From contig JAAFJO010000005.1 in assembly GCA_013298145.1 (NCBI GenBank), forward strand, positions 186,001 through 250,000: 64,000 nucleotides of DNA, given 5' to 3'. This stretch comes from Betaproteobacteria bacterium (GTDB lineage: Bacteria; Pseudomonadota; Gammaproteobacteria; Burkholderiales; Casimicrobiaceae). The notes under the pieces were generated by a model. The model did not search any database. It was not told the origin of the DNA and saw only the letters and a list, made by a program, of their open reading frames with translations. Of the stretch, positions 40,452-50,722 are shown one piece after another (position 1 is the stretch's first letter; every line of letters begins with the position of its first letter). The position numbers were made by a program, and so were the translations under genes.

Positions 40452-42791
40452 ATGATCAACGTAGAAATCGACGGCAAAGCAGTTCAGGTTCCACCGGGCT
40501 CCACGGTGATGGATGCGGCTACGCAGGTAGGCGCATACGTTCCTCATTTTTGCTATCACAAGAAACTCTCGATCGCGGCGAACTGCCGCATGTGCCTCGT
40601 ACAGGTTGAAAAAGCGCCGAAACCGTTACCCGCTTGCGCCACGCCTGTGACAGAGGGCATGAAAGTGTTCACCGCGAGCGACTACGCGAAAAAAGCGCAG
40701 CAATCGGTGATGGAGTTTTTGTTAATCAACCACCCGCTTGATTGCCCCATCTGCGATCAAGGCGGCGAATGTCAGCTGCAAGATTTAGCCGTGGGCTACG
40801 GCAAGTCGGAATCGCGCTACAAGGAAGAAAAGCGCGTTGTGTTCGTGAAGAACATCGGCCCCCTTGTCTCAGCAGAAGAAATGAGCCGTTGCATTCAGTG
40901 CACGCGCTGTGTTCGCTTCGGTCAGGAAGTCGCTGGCATCATGGAGCTCGGCATGGGCGGCCGTGGCGAGCATTCGGAGATTCTTTCGTTCGTAGGCAAA
41001 AGCGTCGATAGCGAACTTTCGGGCAACATGATTGATGTGTGCCCCGTCGGCGCGCTCACCTCGAAGCCATTCCGCTACAGCGCACGTACTTGGGAATTGC
41101 AGCGTCGTAAGAGCGTGAGCCCGCATGATGGTTTGAACGCAAACCTGCAGGTGCAGGTGAAGGGTGATCGCGTGATGCGCGTGTTGCCGCTTGAAAACGA
41201 AGCGGTAAACGAGTGCTGGATTTCTGATCGTGATCGCTTCAGCTACGAAGGTTTGTATGCCGAAGATCGCGTGACATCGCCGATGGTGAAGGTTCACGGC
41301 GAATGGCAACAAGCCTCATGGCAAGACGCGTTGATCGCTGCAGCCGAAGCCATCGCCTCGAACGCCAAGCAAAATGGCAACGACGTCGCGATGTTGGTTG
41401 GACCCCACAGCACGTTGGAAGAGTCGTATCTCGCCGCGCAAATCGCGAAGGCCATCGGCTCGGGTTCGATTGATCACCGCCTTCGCGTTTCAGACGCGGC
41501 GCTCGACAAAGGCGGCGGGATTCCGTGGCTCGGCCGCAAGCTCACTGACTTCGCGAGTGTTGATCGATTCTTGGTGATCGGATCGAATTTGCGTCAGGAG
41601 CAACCGCTCGTCGCGAGCCGCATCCGCCAGCGCCTCAAGAAAGGTGCAACGCTTTCGGTAGTGAATCCAACTGACGATGACTTGCTGTGCCCCGTTGCAG
41701 CAAAATCAATCGTTAAGCCATCGCAGATACGCGATGCACTGGCTGCCATCGCGCAGTCGCTGGCGAAGCGTCTCGACAAGACAACTTCTCTTGCCAATGC
41801 CCAGGTTTATTCGGGCAGCGAAGAAGTTGCAGCGAATCTTGCTACAGGAAAAAACGTCGCTGTTGTCGTTGGCGAAATGGCCGTTTCCCACCAAGAGGCG
41901 TCGCAAATCGAAGCGCTTGCGGCGAAGATAGCTGAGCTCGTCGGTGGCACGCTCGGTCGACTCTCAGCTTCAGGCGCAACGACTGCGGCATACGCCGCAG
42001 GTGCGATGCCGTCGGCAAACGGCAAGACCGCTCACACGGCGCTCACAAACGGCAGCAAGGCCTTCGTGTTGATCGGTTGCGAGCCTGAACTCGACAGCGC
42101 TGCAGGCGCGCAAGCGGTTGCCTCGCTTAAAGCGGCAGATAAAGTTGTTGCGCTCACTGCATTTGCATCGAGCACGATGAAGGATTACGCCGACGTGATC
42201 CTCCCGATCGCGCCGTTTACCGAGACGTCGGGTACCTACATTTCGCAAGATGGCACAGCGCAATCCTTCACAGGCGTGGCACGACCGCTCGGCGAGACGC
42301 GACCCGGCTGGAAGGTGCTGCGTGTTCTTGGTGATTTGTTGCACGCCAATGTGGGCGCGTTCAATTCATCGGACGACGTGAAGAAAGCCGCGCTCGCAAC
42401 CTTTAGCGATGCATCGCTCGGCGCGAAAGCGGCCGTGATCCAGAACCCTCACCCGCCCTCCGGGCACCCTCTCCCAGAGGGAGAGGGCACGTTGGAGCGC
42501 GTGGCTGATTTGCCGATCTACAGCGCCGATCCGATCGTGCGTCGCGCCAGATCATTGCAACTCTCCGCGCACGGCAAGCAAGCGCGTGTGCGGATGAATG
42601 CTGAGACTGCGAAGCGCGTTGGCGTAACGCACGGTGCGCCGGTTCGAGTAGAGCAGGGCGGAACAGCGGTGGTTGCAACGCTCGCGATTGACTCGACGGT
42701 TGTTACCGGCGCGGTTCGTGTGCCGTTCGCAACCGAAGTATCGGCGGCACTGGGCGCTTCAACCGGCGAGATCAAAGTGAGCGCGGTATGA
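40452..42791 (+). CDS. nuoG: NADH-quinone oxidoreductase subunit G, with a repeat-derived insert
   Basis: 779 aa. N-terminal ferredoxin-like cysteines in [16 protein letters not shown], then [18 protein letters not shown] and the [16 protein letters not shown] and DVCPVGAL cluster sites, followed by a long molybdopterin-oxidoreductase-like domain. Near residue 665-679 the chain reads [15 protein letters not shown], the translation of a partial family A repeat (42446-42487). This is unlike other NuoG sequences and sits before the C-terminal VRRARSLQ region. The reading frame is intact, so the insert appears tolerated in an essential-type respiratory subunit. Confidence 0.96.
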   Translation: MINVEIDGKAVQVPPGSTVMDAATQVGAYVPHFCYHKKLSIAANCRMCLVQVEKAPKPLPACATPVTEGMKVFTASDYAKKAQQSVMEFLLINHPLDCPICDQGGECQLQDLAVGYGKSESRYKEEKRVVFVKNIGPLVSAEEMSRCIQCTRCVRFGQEVAGIMELGMGGRGEHSEILSFVGKSVDSELSGNMIDVCPVGALTSKPFRYSARTWELQRRKSVSPHDGLNANLQVQVKGDRVMRVLPLENEAVNECWISDRDRFSYEGLYAEDRVTSPMVKVHGEWQQASWQDALIAAAEAIASNAKQNGNDVAMLVGPHSTLEESYLAAQIAKAIGSGSIDHRLRVSDAALDKGGGIPWLGRKLTDFASVDRFLVIGSNLRQEQPLVASRIRQRLKKGATLSVVNPTDDDLLCPVAAKSIVKPSQIRDALAAIAQSLAKRLDKTTSLANAQVYSGSEEVAANLATGKNVAVVVGEMAVSHQEASQIEALAAKIAELVGGTLGRLSASGATTAAYAAGAMPSANGKTAHTALTNGSKAFVLIGCEPELDSAAGAQAVASLKAADKVVALTAFASSTMKDYADVILPIAPFTETSGTYISQDGTAQSFTGVARPLGETRPGWKVLRVLGDLLHANVGAFNSSDDVKKAALATFSDASLGAKAAVIQNPHPPSGHPLPEGEGTLERVADLPIYSADPIVRRARSLQLSAHGKQARVRMNAETAKRVGVTHGAPVRVEQGGTAVVATLAIDSTVVTGAVRVPFATEVSAALGASTGEIKVSAV
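42446..42487. repeat. Family A palindromic element, partial copy 5, in frame inside nuoG
   Basis: 42 bp, right half of the element: CCCTCACCCGCCCTCCGGGC then ACCCTCTCCCAGAGGGAGAGGG. It adds 14 codons read as [14 protein letters not shown], the same frame as the right arm of copies 3 and 4. Confidence 0.92.
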
Positions 42792-43858
42792 ACCCAATCG
42801 AGCAATTGATGATCTGGGGGCTGGGTACGAACTACCCGACGCTCGCTTACGCGATTTGGACGCTCTTGAAAATTCTCGTGATCGTGGTCCCGATTACGCT
42901 TTGCGTTGCCTTCCTGACGTTGTGGGAGCGCAAAGTCATCGGCTGGATGCAGGTTCGTATCGGCCCCAATCGCGTGGGTTACGGCTGGTTGCAACCCTTC
43001 GCCGATGTGTTGAAGCTCTTGTTCAAAGAGATCATCATCCCGACAGGCGCGAACAAAGCGCTTTTCTATATCGCGCCGTTGCTCGCCATCGGTCCTGCGC
43101 TTGCCGCGTGGGCGGTGGTGCCGTTCGGCGATCAGAAGATGCTGTCCGACATCAACGCCGGGCTTCTCTACATCTTGGCGCTCACTTCCGTGGGCGTGTA
43201 CGGCGTGATCCTCGCGGGCTGGGCGTCGAACTCGAAATACGCATTTCTTGGCTGCCTTCGTTCTGCAGCGCAAATCGTGTCGTATGAAATCGCAATGGGC
43301 TTCGCGCTCGTTGGCGTGTTGATGGCTGCGGGAAGTTTGAATCTGGCGGCCATTGTGAACGCCCAAGCCGGCGGGTTGCACCAGTGGTATTTCATTCCGC
43401 TACTGCCGCTCTTCGTTGTGTATTTCATCTCAGGTGTGGCCGAGACCAACCGTCATCCGTTTGACGTGGCTGAAGGTGAGTCCGAAATCGTTGCTGGCTT
43501 CCATGTGGAGTATTCGGGCGTCACGTTTGCCGTGTTCTTCCTTGCCGAATACGCGAACATGATCCTGATCGCGTTGTTGACCAGTTTGCTCTTCTTGGGC
43601 GGATGGCTGTCGCCGTTCCCGATCACCAATGAGCTCAAGCTGTTCGGTATGACGCCGTTTGGCGATGGATTCTTCTGGCTAGCGCTGAAGGTCTTCGTCG
43701 TTTTGTTCTTCTTTCTCTGGATCCGCGCATCGTTCCCACGTTATCGCTACGACCAGATCATGCGCTTGGGCTGGAAAGTGTTCATTCCAGTCACGCTCGT
43801 ATTCATTTTGTTCCTTGCGGTGATCATGCAGACACCGTGGGGCACAGCGTTCCATTGA
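42788..43858 (+). CDS. nuoH: NADH-quinone oxidoreductase subunit H
   Basis: 356 aa, about eight membrane segments. Features: [56 protein letters not shown] and the C-terminal [20 protein letters not shown]. It forms the quinone chamber with NuoB and NuoD. The ATG overlaps the nuoG stop by four bases. Confidence 0.97.
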   Translation: MNPIEQLMIWGLGTNYPTLAYAIWTLLKILVIVVPITLCVAFLTLWERKVIGWMQVRIGPNRVGYGWLQPFADVLKLLFKEIIIPTGANKALFYIAPLLAIGPALAAWAVVPFGDQKMLSDINAGLLYILALTSVGVYGVILAGWASNSKYAFLGCLRSAAQIVSYEIAMGFALVGVLMAAGSLNLAAIVNAQAGGLHQWYFIPLLPLFVVYFISGVAETNRHPFDVAEGESEIVAGFHVEYSGVTFAVFFLAEYANMILIALLTSLLFLGGWLSPFPITNELKLFGMTPFGDGFFWLALKVFVVLFFFLWIRASFPRYRYDQIMRLGWKVFIPVTLVFILFLAVIMQTPWGTAFH

Positions 43859-43865
43859 GGTTGAA

Positions 43866-44357
43866 ATGGTTGCTTCACTGAAACACTATTTTCAGAGCTT
43901 CCTGCTCTATGAGCTGTGGAAAGGCCTCGCTTTGACCGGGCGCCACATGTTTCATCGCAAAATCACCGTGCAGTTCCCCGAGGAAAAAACGCCGCAAAGC
44001 CCCCGTTTCCGTGGGCTTCACGCGTTGCGCCGCTATGAAAACGGCGAAGAGCGCTGCATCGCTTGCAAGCTTTGCGAAGCCGTGTGCCCCGCAATGGCGA
44101 TCACCATTGAATCGGGCGTTCGTGAAGACGGTACCCGTCGCACCACGCGCTACGACATTGATCTCACCAAGTGCATCTTTTGCGGCTTCTGCGAAGAGAG
44201 CTGCCCGGTGGATTCCATTGTTGAAACGCGCCACCTTGAGTATCACGGTGAAAAGCGCGGCGATCTGTATTACACGAAAGAAATGCTGCTCGCCGTGGGC
44301 GATCGGTACGAGAAGCAAATTGCAGCAGATCGTGCGGTAGACGCACGTTATCGGTGA
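43866..44357 (+). CDS. nuoI: NADH-quinone oxidoreductase subunit I
   Basis: 163 aa, two 4Fe-4S clusters (N6a and N6b) from [16 protein letters not shown] and [16 protein letters not shown]. Amphipathic N-terminal region. It transfers electrons towards N2 in NuoB. About 110 gene-free bases follow before nuoJ. Confidence 0.97.
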   Translation: MVASLKHYFQSFLLYELWKGLALTGRHMFHRKITVQFPEEKTPQSPRFRGLHALRRYENGEERCIACKLCEAVCPAMAITIESGVREDGTRRTTRYDIDLTKCIFCGFCEESCPVDSIVETRHLEYHGEKRGDLYYTKEMLLAVGDRYEKQIAADRAVDARYR

Positions 44358-44466
44358 CCTTTACTCTACTTTGAACGTTCGTTCGGCACGCTGCGGAATG
44401 ATCGGTTAGGAGCGCAGGCGGGGGCCAGTTCTTGTTCGAGCTGGGCCGCACAATGCAAAAACAAAC

Positions 44467-45114
44467 ATGCCAGATTTAGCCACCATCGTCTTCTACGTTT
44501 TCTCGGGGATCTTGTTGCTCTCAGCAACACGCGTGATCTCGGTGAAAAACCCTGTGCACGCCGCACTGTTCCTCGTGCTCGCCTTCTTTTCGGCCTCCGC
44601 GCTATGGATGCTTTTGAAAGCGGAGTTCCTTGCGATCGCGCTCGTGCTCGTGTACGTGGGCGCTGTGATGGTGCTCTTCCTGTTTGTGGTGATGATGCTC
44701 GACGTGAATTTCGAAGAGTTGCGTAAGCAGTTCAAGAGCCATCTGCCCGTCGCGCTGTTGGTCGGGGCCGCTGTGCTCGTTGAGATGGTGCTGGTCATGC
44801 GCCTTGCGTTCAAAGGCCAATCAGGCCCGACTGGAACCACCAACGCGATCGTCGTTGATGGCAGCAATACAAAAGCGCTCGGACTCGAACTTTTCACTAA
44901 GTACATCTACGCGGTGGAGATTGCTGGCGTGCTGCTGTTGGTGGCCATCGTTGCGGCAATCGCGCTCACCTTGCGTGATCGACGCGAAACCAAATACCAA
45001 AATCCGGGCGAGCAGGTGCTTGTGAAACGTGACCAACGCCTTCGTGTATTGAAGCTCGAGGCTGAAACGCCCACTGCCGCTGAAACGGCTGCTTCTGAAG
45101 GGGGCAAACAATAA
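44467..45114 (+). CDS. nuoJ: NADH-quinone oxidoreductase subunit J
   Basis: 215 aa membrane subunit, five segments: starts [20 protein letters not shown] and has the [21 protein letters not shown] and [26 protein letters not shown] segments that define NuoJ. Its C-terminal tail is hydrophilic. The stop shares a base with the nuoK start (TAATG). Confidence 0.95.
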   Translation: MPDLATIVFYVFSGILLLSATRVISVKNPVHAALFLVLAFFSASALWMLLKAEFLAIALVLVYVGAVMVLFLFVVMMLDVNFEELRKQFKSHLPVALLVGAAVLVEMVLVMRLAFKGQSGPTGTTNAIVVDGSNTKALGLELFTKYIYAVEIAGVLLLVAIVAAIALTLRDRRETKYQNPGEQVLVKRDQRLRVLKLEAETPTAAETAASEGGKQ

Positions 45115-45428
45115 TGTTGCCCGAACCAACTCTTACCTCATATCTGACGGTAGCCGCGTTGCTGTTCACGATCAGCGTGATAGGCATTTTTTTGAATCGT
45201 CGCAACGTCATCATTTTGCTGATGACGATTGAGCTCATGCTGCTCGCGGTGAATTTGAATTTCATCGCGTTCTCAAGCTACCTCGGTGACATCTCGGGGC
45301 AAGTCTTCGTGTTCTTTATCCTGACCGTGGCCGCTGCTGAGTCTGCAATTGGCCTCGCGATCCTCGTTGTGCTGTTCCGTAACGTCGGCTCGATTGACGT
45401 AAACCAAATCGGAAAGTTGAAGGGGTAA
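45114..45428 (+). CDS. nuoK: NADH-quinone oxidoreductase subunit K
   Basis: 104 aa, three membrane segments. The conserved [23 protein letters not shown] and [20 protein letters not shown] contain the functionally important glutamates. Antiporter-like membrane subunit between NuoJ and NuoL. Confidence 0.96.
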   Translation: MLPEPTLTSYLTVAALLFTISVIGIFLNRRNVIILLMTIELMLLAVNLNFIAFSSYLGDISGQVFVFFILTVAAAESAIGLAILVVLFRNVGSIDVNQIGKLKG

Positions 45429-45432
45429 GCGC

Positions 45433-47454
45433 ATGAAACTGTCTTATCTCATCGTCGCGTTTGCGCCACTCATTGGCGCAATCATCGCGGGCTTGCTTGG
45501 AAAGCAAATTGGCCGCAAAGGCGCACACACGGTCACCATCCTCGGCGTCTTGATTTCGTTCATCGCATCGTGCGTGGTGTTCGCTGATGTGCTCGCAGGA
45601 AATACGTTTAACGGTCCGCTCTATACGTGGATGGTGTCGGGCGGCGTGCGCTTTGAAGTCGGTTTCTTGATTGATAAGCTCACCGTCACCATGATGCTGG
45701 TGGTGACCTCCGTTTCGCTCATGGTGCACATCTACACCATCGGCTACATGGAAGAAGACCCGGGCTATCAGCGTTTCTTTAGCTACATCTCGCTCTTTAC
45801 CTTCTCGATGTTGATGCTCGTGATGAGCAACAACTTCTTGCAACTCTTCTTCGGTTGGGAAGCGGTGGGGCTGGTCTCGTATCTGTTGATTGGCTTCTGG
45901 TACAAAAAGCCGACCGCAATTTTCGCCAACATGAAAGCGTTCCTCGTGAACCGCGTGGGCGATTTGGGCTTCTTGCTCGGCATTGGTCTCGTGCTCGCGT
46001 ACACCGGCAGCCTTGATTACAAAACCGTGTTCGAGAAAGCGCCCGCGCTTAAAGACATCGCAATCCTGATGGGGCCGTTCGGTGTCGTCTCGCTGATGAC
46101 CGCGACTTGCATCCTGCTTTTCATCGGTGCGATGGGTAAATCAGCGCAGGTTCCGCTTCACGTGTGGCTACCGGATTCGATGGAAGGCCCAACCCCGATC
46201 TCTGCACTGATTCACGCAGCAACGATGGTGACGGCAGGCATCTTCATGGTGTCGCGTATGTCGCCGCTCTTTGAGATGTCCACCACGGCGTTGTCCTTCG
46301 TGCTCATCATCGGCGCAACGACGGCGCTCTTCATGGGCTTCCTAGGCATCATTCAATACGACATCAAGCGCGTGGTGGCCTACTCGACGCTTTCGCAGCT
46401 TGGCTATATGACGGTCGCCCTCGGTGTTTCGGCGTATAGCGCGGCAATGTTCCACTTAGTGACTCATGCGTTTTTCAAGGCGTTGCTCTTCTTAGGTGCG
46501 GGCTCGGTGATTATTGGCATGCACCACAACCAAGACATTCGCTATATGGGCGGCGTCGCGAAGTACATGAAGATCACATGGATCACATCGCTTCTGGGCT
46601 CGCTGGCGTTGATTGGTTTCCCGTTCCTTTCGGGTTTCTATTCGAAAGATTCGATCATCGTCGCCGCGAGCCACAGCAAGATTTTCGGCTCCACTTACGC
46701 CTACATCGCAGTCGTCCTCGGCGTATTCGTCACTGCGTTCTATTCGTTCCGCATGTATTTCCTCGTGTTTCACGGGAAGGAGCGATACGACGAAGCACCT
46801 CACGCAAATGAGCACGACGATCACGCGCACCACGACGATCACGGCCACGGGCATAGCGGCAAACCGCACGAATCGCCTTGGGTCGTCACGCTCCCGCTCG
46901 TATTGCTCGCGATTCCATCGGCGATTCTTGGCGCGTTTATGTTTGAGCCCGCCATTATCAAAAATTGGTTTGGCTCCATCGGCCCAACGGGTAAGGAAAT
47001 CATCACGGTTGCCGCCGCAAACGACACACTCGCCGCGCTGCGTGAGCATGGCTACACCTGGATTTCGATGGCCGTTCACGGCTTCATGACGGCGCCGTTC
47101 TGGCTTGCGATGGCAGGCGTTGCGCTTTCGTATTACCTCTACATCGTCAACCCAGCGTTGCCAGCTCGCTTGCGTGAAAAGTTCAGCGGTATTGTGAAGG
47201 TGCTCGAAGAGAAGTATTACTTTGATCGCTTCAATGAATTTTTCTTCGCAGGTGGCGCGCGCAAGTTGGGCGAGAGCCTCTTCAAGATTGGCGATCGCGC
47301 GATCATCGACGGCGCGTTCGTGAACGGTTCAGCGAAGGGAGTGGGCTTGCTCTCGGGGGTGATGCGCCATTTGCAAACGGGCTACATCTATCACTATGCC
47401 TTCGTGATGGTGGCGGGCATTCTTGCCTTCCTCACATGGCTGTTACTACGTTAA
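45433..47454 (+). CDS. nuoL: NADH-quinone oxidoreductase subunit L
   Basis: 673 aa, Mrp antiporter-like proton channel with a long C-terminal lateral helix. Features: FFGWEAVGLVSYLLIGFWY, AQVPLHVWLPDSMEGPTPISALIHAATMVTAG and IKRVVAYSTLSQLGYM. A His/Asp-rich loop (about residues 451-478, HANEHDDHAHHDDHGHGHSG) lies before KPHESPWVV; I recall such loops in betaproteobacterial NuoL, so it is not an anomaly. Confidence 0.97.
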   Translation: MKLSYLIVAFAPLIGAIIAGLLGKQIGRKGAHTVTILGVLISFIASCVVFADVLAGNTFNGPLYTWMVSGGVRFEVGFLIDKLTVTMMLVVTSVSLMVHIYTIGYMEEDPGYQRFFSYISLFTFSMLMLVMSNNFLQLFFGWEAVGLVSYLLIGFWYKKPTAIFANMKAFLVNRVGDLGFLLGIGLVLAYTGSLDYKTVFEKAPALKDIAILMGPFGVVSLMTATCILLFIGAMGKSAQVPLHVWLPDSMEGPTPISALIHAATMVTAGIFMVSRMSPLFEMSTTALSFVLIIGATTALFMGFLGIIQYDIKRVVAYSTLSQLGYMTVALGVSAYSAAMFHLVTHAFFKALLFLGAGSVIIGMHHNQDIRYMGGVAKYMKITWITSLLGSLALIGFPFLSGFYSKDSIIVAASHSKIFGSTYAYIAVVLGVFVTAFYSFRMYFLVFHGKERYDEAPHANEHDDHAHHDDHGHGHSGKPHESPWVVTLPLVLLAIPSAILGAFMFEPAIIKNWFGSIGPTGKEIITVAAANDTLAALREHGYTWISMAVHGFMTAPFWLAMAGVALSYYLYIVNPALPARLREKFSGIVKVLEEKYYFDRFNEFFFAGGARKLGESLFKIGDRAIIDGAFVNGSAKGVGLLSGVMRHLQTGYIYHYAFVMVAGILAFLTWLLLR

Positions 47455-47483
47455 CGCGATAGAGCGGAAAAGAACGACACATC

Positions 47484-48971
47484 ATGCTGCTCTCACTAGC
47501 TATCTGGATCCCGATCATCGGCGGTATCGCCGTGATGACCACTGCGAAAGACAAAGGCTCCAATGCAACCCGCTGGATTGCATTGATTGCCGCGCTCGCC
47601 GGGTTTTTAGTCACCATCCCGCTCTACACCGGGTTTGATACCTCAACGGCCGCGCTTCAGTTTGTTGAGAAAGCAAGCTGGATTGAGCGCTACAACATCA
47701 ATTACCACTTGGGTGTTGATGGCATCTCAATGTGGTTCGTGATTCTGAATAGCTTCATCACGATTTTTGTCGTTGTTGCCGGTTGGAAAGTGATCGAAGA
47801 GAAACCTGCGCAATATTTCGCCGCGTTCTTGATCATGTCGGGGCTCATTAACGGCGCTTTTGCCGCCGCCGATGCCGTGCTTTTCTACGTCTTCTTCGAA
47901 GCGATGTTGATCCCGATGTATCTCATCATCGGCGTGTGGGGTGGCCCGAACCGCGTTTACGCTGCGGTGAAGTTTTTCCTCTACACATTGCTCGGTTCGC
48001 TCTTAATGCTGGTCGCGCTCTTGTATCTCTACAACGTCTCTGGCGGCAGCTTCGAAATCGCGCAGTTCCACAAAGTGCCGCTCGCAATGAATCCGCAGAT
48101 CCTGTTGTTCGTTGCGTTCTTCCTGGCCTTTGCGGTGAAAGTGCCGATGTGGCCGGTACACACCTGGTTGCCGGATGCGCACGTCGAAGCGCCGACGGGC
48201 GGCTCGGTGGTGCTAGCCGCGATCACCTTGAAGCTTGGCGCGTATGGCTTCTTGCGCTTTATCCTGCCAATCGTTCCCGATGCTTCGGTGTATCTTGCGC
48301 CGTTCGTGATCGCGATTTCGTTGGTCGCGATTGTCTACATCGGCTTTGTTGCGTTGATTCAAACCGACATGAAGAAGCTGATTGCGTATTCGTCGATCTC
48401 GCACATGGGTTTCGTCACGCTTGGTTTCTTCCTCTTCGTGCAAACGCAGGGCAGCGCGCTCGGTATTGAGGGCGGTCTGATGCAAATGATTTCGCACGGC
48501 TTCATCTCCGGCGCGATGTTCTTGTGCGTCGGCGTCTTGTACGACCGTATGCACACACGAAACATTGCGGACTATGGTGGCGTGGTAAACACCATGCCGA
48601 AATTCGCAGCGTTCATGATGCTCTTTACGATGGCGAATGCAGGCCTTCCAGGCACATCCGGTTTCATCGGCGAATTCACCGTAACGCTTGCCGCAGTGAA
48701 GCAAGGAATGTTTTGGGTAGGCGCGGCGGCCGGTCTGACCTTGATCCTCGGTGCCGCTTACTCGCTCTGGATGTACAAGCGCGTGATCTTCGGCGATATC
48801 GCCAATGACAATGTGCGCCAGTTGACTGATATCGAGCCGCGCGAATTTTGGATGCTGGCGGTGCTCGCGGTCTGCGTGCTCGCGATGGGTATCTACCCTG
48901 CGCCCTTCACCGAAGTCATGCATCAGAGCGTGAATGAACTCATCGCGCATGTCGCGAAATCGAAACTGTAA
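47484..48971 (+). CDS. nuoM: NADH-quinone oxidoreductase subunit M
   Basis: 495 aa antiporter-like subunit. Features: FFEAMLIPMYLIIGVWGG, VKVPMWPVHTWLPDAHVEAPTGGSVVLAAITLKLGAYG and MKKLIAYSSISHMGFV. It begins 29 bases after nuoL. Confidence 0.97.
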   Translation: MLLSLAIWIPIIGGIAVMTTAKDKGSNATRWIALIAALAGFLVTIPLYTGFDTSTAALQFVEKASWIERYNINYHLGVDGISMWFVILNSFITIFVVVAGWKVIEEKPAQYFAAFLIMSGLINGAFAAADAVLFYVFFEAMLIPMYLIIGVWGGPNRVYAAVKFFLYTLLGSLLMLVALLYLYNVSGGSFEIAQFHKVPLAMNPQILLFVAFFLAFAVKVPMWPVHTWLPDAHVEAPTGGSVVLAAITLKLGAYGFLRFILPIVPDASVYLAPFVIAISLVAIVYIGFVALIQTDMKKLIAYSSISHMGFVTLGFFLFVQTQGSALGIEGGLMQMISHGFISGAMFLCVGVLYDRMHTRNIADYGGVVNTMPKFAAFMMLFTMANAGLPGTSGFIGEFTVTLAAVKQGMFWVGAAAGLTLILGAAYSLWMYKRVIFGDIANDNVRQLTDIEPREFWMLAVLAVCVLAMGIYPAPFTEVMHQSVNELIAHVAKSKL

Positions 48972-48987
48972 CGAGGCCAATACAAAA

Positions 48988-50421
48988 ATGAAAGACCTCA
49001 CCCTCGTTTCCCCAGAAATCGTTCTGCTCACGCTCGCGTGCTTGATCCTTGTGGTCGATTTGTTTGTGCGACGCGATCAGAAGCTCTACACCTTCACCTG
49101 CGGCATTGCTGCGCTTCTTTGGACCGCGGCCTACGTGTACGCAGTGGGTACGCCGATTGGCTCTGCGCCGCAGTACGCGTTCTCGAATCTGGTTGTCGTA
49201 GATGGCGTGGCGACGGTGCTCAAGCTTTCAATCCTATTGTCGGCTGCCGCTGCCATGGGCTACTCGTGGCGCTATCTCAAGAAGCACGATCTCGCCAATG
49301 GCGAATACGTGACGCTTGTGCTGCTCGGCACGCTCGGCATGTTGGTGATGGCTTCCGCCGCCAACATGCTCACCGCGTACCTCGGCCTCGAACTCATGAG
49401 CCTTTCGATGTACGCGCTCGTTGCGTTGAAGCGTGACGACAAAATCGCCACCGAAGCCGCAATGAAGTATTTCGTACTCGGCGCGCTTGCGTCAGGATTG
49501 CTGTTGTTTGGCATGTCGATCATTTACGGCGCTACGGGCTCTCTGGATCTCGACGCGATCGGCGCAGCGCTCGCGAAAGGCAACCGCACGGCGATCGCGT
49601 TTGGATTGGTCTTCATCGCAGCAGGTGTGGCCTTCAAACTTGGTGTTGTGCCGTTTCACATGTGGGTGCCCGACGTTTACAACGGCGCGCCAACCGCGGT
49701 GACGCTCTTTCTTGGCACTGCGCCAAAGGTGGCTGCCTTCGCGCTCGCCTACCGCTTGTTCAACGATGGGCTTGCCGCTGCCATTACTGATTGGTCGATC
49801 ATCCTTGCGGTGATCGCAACGCTGTCCGTCGTGCTCGGAAACCTTATCGCAATCGCGCAAACGAATATCAAACGTATGCTCGCGTATTCGGCCATCGCGA
49901 ACATGGGATTCCTGCTGCTCGGCGTCGTCGCAGGCGGAAAAGAAGGCTTCTCCGCGGCGCTTTTCTACGCAGTCGTCTACACGATCACCGGCTTAGTTTC
50001 ACTGGGGATATTGGTATTGCTCTCGGCACGCGGTGTTGAATTTGAGAACATTGACGATCTCAAAGGGTTGAACTCGCGCTCACCGTGGCTCGCGTTTTTG
50101 ATGTTGCTTGCGATGTTCTCGCTTGCAGGCATCCCGCCGACGCTTGGTTTCTGGGCGAAGCTCACCGTAATCGAAGCTGTGGTTAACGCAAACTACGTTT
50201 GGCTTGCCGTGATCGCCGTGCTTGCGTCGCTGGTTGGAGCGTTCTATTACCTTCGCGTCGTGAAAGTGATGTACTTTGCCGACGCTGATGAGGGCAAGCT
50301 CGCCATGCCATCGCGCGGCGAAATGGTGTTGCTGTCAGCGAACGCACTTGCGATTTTGGTTCTCGGCGCGCTGCCGAGTGCGTTGCTCGCGATCTGTGTC
50401 AAAGCGGTCCAGGCATCGTAG
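48988..50421 (+). CDS. nuoN: NADH-quinone oxidoreductase subunit N
   Basis: 477 aa from the ATG at 48988 (MKDLTLVSPEIVLL). An earlier in-frame ATG at 48934 lies inside nuoM and adds a polar leader, so it is rejected. Features: NMLTAYLGLELMSLSMYALVALKR, FKLGVVPFHMWVPDVYNGAPTAVTLF and IKRMLAYSAIANMGFLLLG. Last gene of the nuo operon. Confidence 0.96.
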   Translation: MKDLTLVSPEIVLLTLACLILVVDLFVRRDQKLYTFTCGIAALLWTAAYVYAVGTPIGSAPQYAFSNLVVVDGVATVLKLSILLSAAAAMGYSWRYLKKHDLANGEYVTLVLLGTLGMLVMASAANMLTAYLGLELMSLSMYALVALKRDDKIATEAAMKYFVLGALASGLLLFGMSIIYGATGSLDLDAIGAALAKGNRTAIAFGLVFIAAGVAFKLGVVPFHMWVPDVYNGAPTAVTLFLGTAPKVAAFALAYRLFNDGLAAAITDWSIILAVIATLSVVLGNLIAIAQTNIKRMLAYSAIANMGFLLLGVVAGGKEGFSAALFYAVVYTITGLVSLGILVLLSARGVEFENIDDLKGLNSRSPWLAFLMLLAMFSLAGIPPTLGFWAKLTVIEAVVNANYVWLAVIAVLASLVGAFYYLRVVKVMYFADADEGKLAMPSRGEMVLLSANALAILVLGALPSALLAICVKAVQAS

Positions 50422-50722
50422 TTCTTCGTAACAGTTAAGCGTTTTCGCTCGAAGGGACAGGGCTAAGCGCCGAAAATTAACCTATACCAACTAGGTTGTT
50501 TTATTGCTGCTAGCCCCAGCGTTTTGCGAACTGAAAGCGCATAGCTTGCGCGAAAGTAGTGTCGTTGCGTCGACCTCGTGACGAGTAGGGCGTGTACGCA
50601 CTTATCATGTCGCCGTTGAGGCCTGATCACACATCGCGGGACGCGACGCGCTATTCTTCCATCCTCATCCCTTTTTATTTGCAGCGTACGTGTTCGTACG
50701 ATGCCTTTTTGCCTCTCTTATC
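50422..50722. other. Gap after the nuo operon
   Basis: No gene is seen. A small hairpin, AACCTA (50479-50484) with TAGGTT (50492-50497) followed by GTTTTATT, could be a weak terminator for nuoN. The rest presumably holds the promoter of the aldehyde dehydrogenase gene, which I cannot place. Confidence 0.4.

Noticed and set aside
46790-46870. His-rich insertion in NuoL as an anomaly
   Set aside because: I recall similar His/Asp-rich loops in many betaproteobacterial NuoL proteins, so it is ordinary for the group.
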